From Panagrolaimus kolymaensis (lineage: Eukaryota; Nematoda; Chromadorea; Rhabditida; Panagrolaimidae), in contig JAJQJQ010000025.1 of the NCBI GenBank assembly GCA_028622995.1, positions 1,426,001-1,490,000 on the forward strand: DNA of 64,000 nt, given 5' to 3'. Position numbers and translations under genes: made by a program. Numbering within the stretch: position 1 is the first letter of the stretch; every line of letters begins with the position of its first letter. Positions 55,524 through 64,000 of the stretch are shown here, piece by piece. Below the pieces are notes generated by a model. It was not told where the DNA came from. It saw nothing but the letters and a program-made list of their open reading frames with translations, and searched no databases.

Positions 55524-57367
55524 ATGAATGCACCTAGGCCATCTCGAAATCCATCAAATGATGAATGGGAAACGGATTCAGTTTGGAGGCCATTATCGGA
55601 AGCGGGTTCGGAAGAATACAACGATAATAATAATAATAATTATGATTATGAAGTTGAAGAAAATAATTATGCCAAAAATAGGCATAAATATAACGAAAAC
55701 CAAAGAGTAAGAAAGTATCTTAGTTTTTTGTCAAAATATTCTCGTTTTTTTTTCTATCGTGCCGTGGCGTGTATTTTTATTTTCATGTTATTTGATTTGC
55801 TATTGTTTTGCATTTTAAAATATTTTTTCACGTATTTTTTTATTTTATATTTTTAGAGTTTTATGCATAAAATTAGAATGCAAAATCCCCATAAAGTTGT
55901 TCATTTCCGCAAAGGTGGATTTAATACCATCATTAATTTTGTTCCCCAACAAGAAGCATGGGTTATTGAAAGAATGGGAAGATTTCATAAAATTTTGGAA
56001 CCCGTAAGTTTTTCTTTTTCTCATCTTTCAAAAAATAAAGGAGATACCAAATAGAGGATTAATTTTAGGGTGTAGCATTTCTAATTCCATGTGTTGATAA
56101 TATTCAATACATTCATACTTTAAAAGAAATGACCATTGAAATTCCTCAACAAGAAGCTATTACCTTGGATAATGTTCAATTGGATTTGGATGCAGTTTTA
56201 TATGTTCGTGTTGTTGATCCATACAAAGTAAGTTTTATCGTTGGAAAAAAAACTTTAAAATTGACTCTTGAAAAAAGATAGTAATAAAAAAAATAGAAAT
56301 TTTTTTGTTACTCCATTCGCTTAAAATTTTTAGAAAAAAAGAAGACATAGTTAGTTGCTTGATGTTAAATTTTTAGGCCTCTTATGGTGTCCAAGACCCT
56401 GAATTTGCTGTTTCACAATTAGCCATGACTGTAATGAGATCAGAAGTAGGCAAACTTATGCTTGATAACGTTTTTCGTGAACGTGCTAATTTAAATTTAG
56501 CCATCGTTGGTAAGTTTTTTTTTGCCACATGTGTTCCCGATTTAAAGAGCGATGAATTTTTAGAAGGAATTAAAGACGCTTCAGCTCCATGGGGAATGGT
56601 TTGTTTGCGATATGAAATTCGAACCATGAATATGCCACCTGAAATTCAACGGGCCATGAAGGTAAATTTTCATCCCAAAAAATATTAATTTTTCATATAA
56701 ATCAATTTTAGCTCCAAGTTGAAGCTGAACGTAAAAAGCGTGCACTAATTCTTGAATCAGAAGGTATGAGACAAGCTGAAATGAATAAAGCTGAGGGTGA
56801 AAAACAATCTCGAATTCTTCGTTCTGAAGCCGCCACCCAAGAAACCGTTAATAAAGGTGTTGCGGCGGCTAAAGCTGCAGAAAGTGAAAAGCTTCAACGC
56901 ATTTTGGAATCAGAAGCTGAAATGCAAACTCGAATCAACATGGCTAAAGCTGAAGCAGAAGCAGCTGAAAGTCAAAAAATTCAAAAAATTTTAGCTTCTG
57001 AAGCTGCCAAACAAGCTGAGGTAATTAATTTTTTTTTGCCAAAGAGTCCCATAACGAAATTTTTTATATTATTATTTAATTTGTTTAGATTAATCGAGCC
57101 CAAGGTCAAGCCCAAGCAATTCAAATGGAAATGGAAGCTCGCTGCAAAGCTTTGGAAGGGCTTTCACTTAGTTTGGAAAAAAGTGGAGGTCAAGCTGCTG
57201 CCTCCTTTATTACTGCCGATAATTATGTTAAAGCCTTTAGTCATCTTGCTAAAACTAATAACACCATTATTATTCCAAACAATCCCACGGATGTTGGGTC
57301 AATGGTTGCTCAAGCCATGACTATTTATAATAATGTTTCTCATCAGGTTCCCGCCGTTAAACGATAA
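55524..57367 (+). CDS. stl-1: Stomatin-like protein 2 (STOML2), mitochondrial
   Basis: Seven exons close in phase: 55524-55706, 55857-56003, 56069-56227, 56377-56509, 56564-56661, 56712-57020 and 57089-57367, 435 residues. From residue about 75 the SPFH/prohibitin core is clear: NFVPQQEAWVIERMGRFHKI, IPQQEAITLDNVQLDLDAVL, ASYGVQDPEFAVSQLA, EIQRAMKLQVEAERKKRA. A long Ala/Glu/Lys coiled coil and the conserved C-terminal region follow. In animals STOML2 scaffolds cardiolipin-rich domains of the inner mitochondrial membrane. Exon 1 is acidic and Asn-rich, unlike a mitochondrial presequence; the basic start at ATG 55863 (MHKIRMQNPHKVVHFRKGG) would fit better. The true start may therefore be in exon 2. 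Confidence 0.9.
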
Positions 57368-58110
57368 AAAATTTTTTAAATATAATTTTTAATTTTAATT
57401 TCCAAATTTTTTAAATAATTTATCCTTAAAAGTTAATGAGAATTTTTTTTTGAGAGAGAAGAATCAAAAGCATTTTTAAAGTTTAGCAATCAAAACTTGC
57501 ATTTTTTTTGTTTTTGTTTTAAGCTTTAAGTATTTTTTTGGATTTAAAAAAATATGTAATTTTAGCATACAAAAAAAACACTCATATCCAATACATTTTT
57601 CCATACAAATATTTTTTAAATATTTTTCTTTCACATAATTTGCACGAAATTTTGTTGTATTCTTCTCTGTTTCTCTTTTTTTTTGTCTCTATTTGTTACC
57701 TCTTCTCTAATTGTTTTCATTTTATTTTCCTCATCATTTTTTGTATTCTCTATTTTAACCTTATTTTTCTGTTCTAACTCACGAATGAATGAATTACTTT
57801 TCCTACTACTTTTTTGTGTTTTGTTATTATTATTGTCTCGGTGTTGTAATAACTTTGAAATTAAAAAGATATGTTTAATTTAATAAAACTTTATTAATCT
57901 GCAAAAAGGCTTTTGTTATTTTCAAAAAAAGAAAAAAAAGTGTATTGCTTAGTATCGATTTTGTCTTTTTCTAGCACAAAAGTTTTTACCAAAAATATAA
58001 AATTATTCTTTAGAAAATTTAACAAAAAAAGTTAAAATCCGTTTTTTATTTTTTTATTTTTTCAGAAAATTGAAAAATCAAAAAGATTAAAAGCTATAGC
58101 ACAGAATCTC
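57368..58110. other. Intergenic, nothing firm
   Basis: 3' flank of the stomatin-like gene. An acceptor-like ttttttcag at 58057-58065 precedes an open frame listed next; no donor partner was found. Confidence 0.4.
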
Positions 58111-58473
58111 ATGGCAAATGGAAATACAACCGTGAAATCTTCACCAAATGCAATAACAACGACGACAAGCACTCCTTCCACGACAAGTACTACTACTACA
58201 ACAGCAGCATCGAATTTTACTCCGACTTCCACTCCTACTCCTCCACCTCCAATTATTTTTGCCACACCAAATCCGTCAATTACAAAACTTTCAAGTTCTT
58301 CTCCAAATTCAACAACAAAAACTTTAACTTCACCTAAAGTTGAAACTAATTCAAATACCAACAACAAAAATAAGAGAATAATTTCGAGTAATAACAAAAA
58401 ATTAGGAAAACCTGAAAATTTTCCAAGAAATTCAAAACAATATCGTTCCCTTTCTCCTGTTTTTATTAAATAA
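58111..58473 (+). CDS. Low-complexity Ser/Thr/Pro/Asn-rich protein or terminal exon
   Basis: 120 codons from ATG 58111 to TAA 58471-58473. The frame is open back to 58066, just after a good acceptor (ttttttcag), with KIEKSKRLKAIAQNL before the Met, so this may be the last exon of a gene whose first exons I cannot find. Content: Thr/Ser/Pro runs (TTTTSTPSTTSTTTTTAAS), then a basic Asn/Lys tail. No signal or domain. The opposite strand is also open here (Val-rich), a by-product of the repeats. Confidence 0.4.
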   Translation: MANGNTTVKSSPNAITTTTSTPSTTSTTTTTAASNFTPTSTPTPPPPIIFATPNPSITKLSSSSPNSTTKTLTSPKVETNSNTNNKNKRIISSNNKKLGKPENFPRNSKQYRSLSPVFIK

Positions 58474-58624
58474 AAAGCGATTTTTTTTACTTTGGATTTA
58501 AAAAAATTTGTTTTTGTTTTTAAATTGACTTGCATGCAATTTGATTTACGACTTTCTTTGTTCGAGTAATATCTGCGATTAATTATAAATTTATTAAAAT
58601 CCAAACATGTTTAAAAAAGTAATT

Positions 58625-59136
58625 TTAAATTGTAGCTGAAACACATGCAACTTGATTTACGATTGCGGTTGCATTATTTTCAGTAAGTTCAAGTTCAGAA
58701 TTGTCATTGCAAATTAAAGTTCGATTAATGGTTGTTTTATCGCTAGAAGTTCCACAATCTGTACCGTTTTCAAACCACTGAAATAATTAACCATATTTAT
58801 TTAAGGGAAAAGTTTGGAATTATACTTACGAAAAAGTAAATTGGACTTCCTGCATTTGGTGTCGAACAGCTTAGAGCCAAAATAGAACATCCATCAGGGG
58901 TTGTTCCAGTGGCTTGAATAATATTTAGATCCGTTCCTATTTCAGAACCAGTGATAACTTCAATATCGGGACATCTTGAACAAGCTTTAAAGAAACATAT
59001 TATTTTTTAAAGTCGCATTTAAAAAAAATATTGTATTGTATTTACCTGGAGATGGAGTTGGTAATTGAGTTGACATGGCATTGAGAATAACAAAGAAGTT
59101 GAACACTAATACAATAATTTTAAAAAAAGACACCAT
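58625..59136 (-). CDS. Secreted C6-domain protein, single domain
   Basis: Three exons close in phase: 59046-59136, 58830-58984 and 58625-58777, 132 residues. A signal peptide (MVSFFKIIVLVFNFFVILNA) and a short Pro/Thr linker precede one nematode C6 domain: CSRCPDIEV ... GCSILALSC ... W.ENGTDC ... TLICNDNSELEL ... VACVS. C6 domains are secreted six-Cys modules expanded in nematodes, with no defined biochemical role. An intron splits the domain just before the conserved Trp, phase 0, the same place as in the next two genes, so the three are paralogues. Confidence 0.8.
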
Positions 59137-59981
59137 TGTTGTTTTCAAGTTTAAAAAAAATAATAAAGTCTCAAAAAACTATAAAAATTTTATAAAATTC
59201 TGTCTGTCTTATAAGCATTTTTAAAATGTGTTAATTTTTATTAAAGGGAGTGTCCCAAACGATGAGAATAATTTTACTACGACGGGTGTTCCTAGCCCGA
59301 AAGTTTCATTGTCTCAAAAGCTTACAAAGTGCTACGAATTTTTGTAGCTTTTTGTAGCATTTTGAGAAAATTTCGTAAGCTTTTGAAAAAACTTTGTAAA
59401 ACTTTGTAAGACTTTGAGACAGTGAAGAAAAACTTTCGGGCTAGGAACACCCGCTGTAAGGGTTTTCTCATCGTTTGGGACACTCCCTTTAATGTCAAAA
59501 TTTTCCCAACGTTCATTAATCATTTTTGTTTTGAAAACAAAAAATTAAGAGAAAAACTCTTGTTCTATAAAAAAAATTAAGCACAATAAAACAAACAATA
59601 AAAATGGTGTCTGTAAAGGAAATTGATTTCTTTTCTTCTCTATTTTTTGCTATTTTAACAAAGTTTCAAAATATTTATGTTGTTTGTTGCTTTATAATGA
59701 TAAAGAGGCTGGCTATTGGCATTAAAAGTTTTTTGAGATGTTTTAAAAACAAAAGTGATTCATAGAAATTTGAAAAAAAAGTTTATCATATTTTTTCTTT
59801 TAATTTTTTGAGGATGTTTTCAATCTAAAATTAATTAAAAAAGAGAGTTTTGAAAAAAACTTCTCTGAGTTTTTTTTTGATTTCCTTTTTTTTATATTAG
59901 TTTATTAAAATTACATATTTTTTATGCATTAAAAAATTAAAAGAAAATTATATTACTGTTACAAAAAAAATATCAAGTTTT
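59137..59981. other. Intergenic with a foldback element
   Basis: Contains the inverted-repeat element at 59240-59493; the rest is AT-rich. Confidence 0.5.
59240..59493. mobile_element. Foldback/MITE-like element
   Basis: Starts attaaagggagtgtcccaaa and ends with its inverse complement (tttgggacactccctttaat). Inner blocks also pair (gggtgttcctagcccgaaag / ctttcgggctaggaacaccc), and the centre is a further gcttacaaag-type palindrome. About 254 bp, non-coding. Layout resembles the element at 26736-27065, but the end sequences differ. Confidence 0.8.
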
Positions 59982-61324
59982 TTAAGTGGATAAACAATAA
60001 ACTTGATCCACAACCCTTGTGGCCTCGTTTTCGGAAAATACAAGTTCAGCATTGGCATTACAAGTTAAAGTTCGAGAAATTGTGAATGTTTCATCGGCGG
60101 ACATACCTTTATCTTCTCCATTTACAAACCACTAAAAAAATTTAAAATTAAATATTTTTGATTAAAAAAATCTAAATAGTTTCATACAAATAATTGAACT
60201 TTTTTTGATTTAGACGTGGCATCGCATTTTACTGTTACTGTTGTACACCCATTGTCATCGGTTGCTATTGTTTGGGTTATGGGTAATTTATCCGAATCAA
60301 TAATCACTTCTATTTCATCACATTTGGTACATTCTGAAAGTGAAAATGTCTTTAAAATTTTTTTTAAGGTTTTTTATTTACGAAAAATAAAAATTATTTA
60401 CCAAGAGCTGGGGTTTCTGTTGGAACTTCGGGTTCTTCAGTAGGAATTTCAGGTTCAATTGAAACACATTCAACTTGATCCACGATTCCATTGACTCCTG
60501 AATCCTGATCTTTTAAAATAAGTTCTCGATGGGAATTGCATTCCAATTCTTTTGTTATGCTTGTTAAACCTGAAGACGTTCCTAAATCTTCTCCATTATT
60601 AGACCACTAAAAAATTGCTTTTAATAAAATTTTATTATACTCAGTTTATTATTCTTACAAACAAATGAATATCAGCTCCGGGGTTTTTAGAAGTGCATGT
60701 AACAATAATTTTTCGACAACCGTTGGAATCTGTTCTTGTTGTAAATGTTATGGGTTGATCTATGCCAATTCCAGAATTCGTAATAACTTCAAGTTGCGAA
60801 CATTTTGAACATGCTGAAACCCATCAAAAATTAAGAATGGTTCATAAACGAAATATGTGTTTGGGTTATTTAAATGCAAAATCCCAAAAAATACTTTATT
60901 TTTTCAAAAGCTAAAAAGGTATAACTTTTATTTACCTGGATGGTGATGACCATGTGAACCGCTTTCTTCGCTTCCACTACTACTACTGCTATGGCTTCCA
61001 TGTCGATGGCCAGGATGATAAAGATATTCTTGGCTTCCACTGCTGCTACTTTGACTATTGGATCTTCCACGATGGTGAGGACGAAGATATGGGCCATTAC
61101 GACTTTCATCACTTTCGCTACTATATTTTCCATTTCGACCATGATTTTTTGCAAACATAGGAGAGCCATATCCGCCACCTTGATCATCTAAAAATTTTTT
61201 GAATAGGTAAAAGGAATAAATATTTATTTTTAGATTTAAGCTTACCACTTCCAAAAGGATTAAAAGCAAAAATATTGCATACTGTAGCCGTAAGAAATGC
61301 TAAAAGAAAAAATAGCGTTCTCAT
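59982..61324 (-). CDS. Secreted protein with Ser/His-rich N-terminus and two C6 domains
   Basis: Six exons close in phase: 61246-61324, 60936-61187, 60659-60813, 60402-60606, 60188-60333 and 59982-60131, 328 residues. A signal peptide (MRTLFFLLAFLTATVCNIFA) is followed by one exon encoding a Gly/Ser/His/Arg-rich, probably disordered segment (GSQEYLYHPGHRHGSHSSSSS). Two C6 domains follow, each split by a phase-0 intron before Trp (VWSNNGEDLGTS, VWFVNGEDKGMS) and joined by an acidic Pro/Glu/Thr linker. Probably extracellular or cuticle-associated. The His/Ser array may bind metal. Confidence 0.8.
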
Positions 61325-62168
61325 GATTGCGAGGCAATAAAAACTTTTTACAAAAAACCGTAATCTTTTCATGCTTTTTTTGTTTCTTTTATATGAGTTT
61401 TTTTTCAACAACTACAAAAAAAAATTTCTTCTCATTAATGCCAAAAAGTGTTTGAAGTTTATTAATCATATTTGCAAAAAATAAAATAAAATGATTTCGA
61501 AAGCGTTATTTATAAATTTTAAAGTTTGAAAAACGTGAGTAAAAAATAAAAAAGAATAATTTTGTCAATTTTTTAAGTTATTTTTTATCTCCTTTTTAAA
61601 ATGCCTTCTGATCCTCCGAAGTTTTTGGAAGATTATGTTTTCTTCCATCATTTTTTAAATTTTTTCCATCAAAAATAATTGCCTCGGAATTAAGTGATTC
61701 ATTAAATAAAAAATAAATTTATCATATATTTTGATCTTTAAAAGTCATAGTCATTAAAATTAATTTTGTTAAAAATTGGAAAATAAAAGTCATTTTTTGC
61801 TTACGTGCAAAGCAACGGAAATGTTAGTTATGAGTAATTCAATTTTTTTAAAACTAAAATATGTAGCATACACCGTTCCATCCCTTTAAACATGAGCGTT
61901 TGTATTTTTTTCAAACATAAGTTAACGTCATTTATTTATTCTTTATAATCAAAAATTAGAAGAGCATACTTGAAAAACAAAAAAATACACGTTTTAAAAA
62001 ATGAAGAAGTCATATATTTGCATAAATTTTTATCATTTTTGCCAAAAATCCAAAAATCAATATGCAATTTTTTTTAAAAATTAACAAAAAAATTATTAAT
62101 TCAAAAGTCAACAAAAGTTTTGTATCGAACATTTTTTATAAAAACCTCGTTTCATTATTTTCTTTATT
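61325..62168. other. Intergenic, nothing recognised
   Basis: Promoter side of the two-C6 gene and 3' flank of the mucin-like gene. AT-rich. Confidence 0.45.
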
Positions 62169-64000
62169 TTAAAATGTTGCACATTCCACACGAGTCACAG
62201 GTCCCGTATCACCTTGATCATCAAGGATTAACCTCATCGCATCATTGCATGTTACCGTTCTGGTAATTGATGTAGCCCCATCATCTGGGAATGAATTAAA
62301 AGGTCCGTCTTCACCGTTGTACCACTAAAAAATTGCAATATTTAAAATTTTTGAATCAAAATTTTTAGTTGTGAAAAAAATTAGGTTATTTATTTTTTTA
62401 ATAAATTATCCATAAGTTTATGGAACCTTTTTTTTGGCAAATTTTGAACATATTGTATGTTTTTGTTTATAATATCTATAATAAATATTGGTACTTACAA
62501 ACAACCAAAAAATTCCTTCGCCATTTTCTTGATTACACGTCACAGTGAAAACTGTACAACCATTTGCATTGGTGGTAGTCATAACTGTTATGGGTTCAGG
62601 GGTAACACCATTATTGCCTGACGTTACTTCAAGATTTCCACATGTAGCACACGCTAAAAAGATATGTTAATAAATTTTTCAAAAATGTTTTTCTAGACTT
62701 ACGTTGAGGTGGATTAATTGTTGAAGCTTCATCAGGTGCATCAATTGTAAAATCTGAGATGGTGGTCGAAGAATCGGACAAAGTTGTTGTTGCTTCTTCT
62801 TGTGCATCAGTTGTAAAATCTGGAAGTAAAGTTGTTGATGCTTCTTCAGGTTCATCAGTTGTAAAATCTGGAGGTAAAGTTGATGACACTTCTTCTGGTG
62901 CATCAGTTGTAAAATCTGGAGGGAAAGTTGTTGATGCTTCTTCAGGTTCATCAGTTGTAAAATCTGGAGGTAAAGTTGTTGACGCTTCTTCAGGTTCATC
63001 AGTTGTAAAATCTGGAAGTAAAGTTGTTGATGCTTCTTCAGGTGCATCAGTTGTAAAATCTGGAGGTAAAGTTGTTGACGCTTCTTCAGGTTCATCAGTT
63101 GTAAAATCTGGAGGTAAAGTTGATGACGCTTCTTCTGGTGCATCAGTTGTAAAATCTGGAGGGAAAGTTGTTGATGCTTCTTCAGGTTCATCAGTTGTAA
63201 AATCTGGAAGTAAAGTTGTTGATGCTTCTTCAGGTGCATCAGTTGTAAAATCTGGAGGTAAAGTTGATGACACTTCTTCTGGTGCATCAGTTGTAAAATC
63301 TGGAGGGAAAGTTGTTGATGCTTCTTCAGGTTCATCAGTTGTAAAATCTGGAAGTAAAGTTGTTGATGCTTCTTCAGGTGCATCAGTTGTAAAATCTGGA
63401 GGTAAAGTTGTTGACGTTTCTTCAGGTTCATCAGTTGTAAAATCTGGAGGTAAAGTTGATGACGCTTCTTCAGGTGCATCAGTTGTAAAATCTGGAAGTA
63501 AAGTTGTTGATGCTTCTTCAGGTGCATCAGTTGTAAAATCTGGAGGTAAAGTTGTTGACGTTTCTTCAGGTTCATCAGTTGTAAAATCTGGAGGTAAAGT
63601 TGATGACGCTTCTTCAGGTGCATCAGTTGTAAAATCTGGAAGTAAAGTTGTTGATGCTTCTTCAGGTTCATCAGTTGTAAAATCTGGAAGTAAAGTTGTT
63701 GATGCTTCTTCAGGTTCATCAGTTGTAAAATCTGGAAGTAAAGTTGTTGATGCTTCTTCAGGTGCATCAGTTGTAAAATCTGGAGGTAAAGTTGTTGACG
63801 CTTCTTCAGGTTCATCAGTTGTAAAATCTGGAAGTAAAGTTGTTGATGCTTCTTCAGGTTCATCAGTTGTAAAATCTGGAAGTAAAGTTGTTGATGCTTC
63901 TTCAGGTTCATCAGTTGTAAAATCTGGAAGTAAAGTTGTTGATGCTTCTTCAGGTTCATCAGTTGTAAAATCTGGAAGTAAAGTTGTTGATGCTTCTTCA
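62169..64000 (-). CDS. Mucin-like secreted protein with a 16-residue Thr-rich repeat and a C-terminal C6 domain (5' end outside window)
   Basis: Exons read: 62169-62324, 62499-62653, and one long exon from 62703 to beyond 64000. The last two hold a C6 domain (CATCGNLEV ... GCTVFTVTC ... TVTCNDAMRL ... VECATF), split before the Trp as in the two neighbours. The long exon is a 48-bp repeat encoding TTLPPDFTTDEPEEAS-type units, about 25 copies in view with no start codon, so the array and signal peptide extend out of the window. Dense Thr with Pro suggests O-glycosylation. Probably a surface or secreted mucin-like protein. Confidence 0.8.
62793..64000. repeat. 48-bp coding minisatellite
   Basis: Unit such as ggttcatcag/ttgtaaaatc/tggaagtaaa/gttgttgatg/cttcttca, about 25 copies. 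Variants alternate at a few sites (gaagt/gaggt/gaggg; ggttc/ggtgc; gttgttgatg/gttgatgacg) and form longer repeating blocks. It runs off the window end. Because 48 is a multiple of three, other frames stay open too. Confidence 0.95.

Noticed and set aside
55433..55621. Minus-strand frame with Ala-Ser-Lys-Lys repeats overlapping STOML2 exon 1
   Set aside because: It has only a TTG start, lies antisense to a well-supported gene, and shows no splice partner.
58062..58604. Val-rich minus-strand frame opposite the Thr/Ser/Pro-rich frame
   Set aside because: Reverse complement of Thr-codon runs; the plus frame has the better acceptor and amino-acid make-up.
62679..63959. Long minus-strand frame rich in Leu, Gln, His and Lys inside the 48-bp repeat
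   Set aside because: It is the alternative frame of the repeat; the Thr-rich frame joins in phase to the C6 domain, and all frames stay open because the unit is a multiple of three.
1..64000. CRISPR array, operons with Shine-Dalgarno sites, prokaryotic genes
   Set aside because: Intron structure and gene families are nematode; the only regular short repeat is the coding minisatellite at the end.

Overview
The window is eukaryotic nuclear DNA, roughly three quarters A+T by eye. Its genes have short introns (about 40-100 bp) with gtaag-type donors and tttttag/ttttcag acceptors. The content points to a nematode: serpentine chemoreceptors, a CHK/DUF1679-type kinase-like protein, C6-domain secreted proteins, and a divergent F-box-like family that I associate, from memory, with panagrolaimid nematodes. 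I cannot name the species. Exon boundaries below were read by hand. Where exon coordinates are given, the codon phase closes across all introns unless stated otherwise.

Layout. 1-1.2 kb: last exon of an upstream gene, a GC-rich MITE-like element and a chemoreceptor fragment. 1.7-2.7 kb: an intact chemoreceptor (-). 2.7-7 kb: gene-free, with a diverged repeat array and three hairpins whose stems covary. 7.1-11.4 kb (-): a secreted beta/gamma-crystallin protein with an aerolysin-like C-terminus, a small disordered protein and a multipass membrane protein. 11.7-13.2 kb: EBP2 ribosome-biogenesis factor. 13.8-15 kb: F-box-like protein. 16.3-21.4 kb (-): a disordered protein with repeated ALVPV motifs, then a GPCPD1-type glycerophosphodiesterase. 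21.5-27.4 kb: tRNA-like sequences, two foldback elements, and the kinase-like gene with a tRNA-Ser in its first intron.

27.5-37.1 kb is one complete BEL/Pao LTR retrotransposon with a 462-bp LTR at each end, a 5-bp target duplication, gag-pol, and an envelope region laid out like the Gn/Gc pair of phleboviruses. It lies five codons into an F-box-like gene, which it splits. The LTRs look identical, yet the coding region carries an in-frame stop and a frameshift.

37-41 kb: the rest of the split gene, a chemoreceptor with a damaged splice donor, and a His-rich secreted peptide. 42 kb: LEA-like protein. 44.5-50.3 kb: four related secreted Cys-rich genes. 51-53 kb: a single-LIM protein and a small precursor that looks like FMRFamide-like peptide units followed by a six-Cys tail. 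55.5-57.4 kb: stomatin-like protein 2. 58.6 kb to the end (-): three C6-domain secreted proteins, the last with a long 48-bp Thr-rich repeat running off the window.

Much of the coding content is secreted or membrane-bound and belongs to expanding families (chemoreceptors, Cys-rich proteins, C6 proteins, F-box-like). Between them lie a few conserved housekeeping genes (EBP2, GPCPD1, STOML2).
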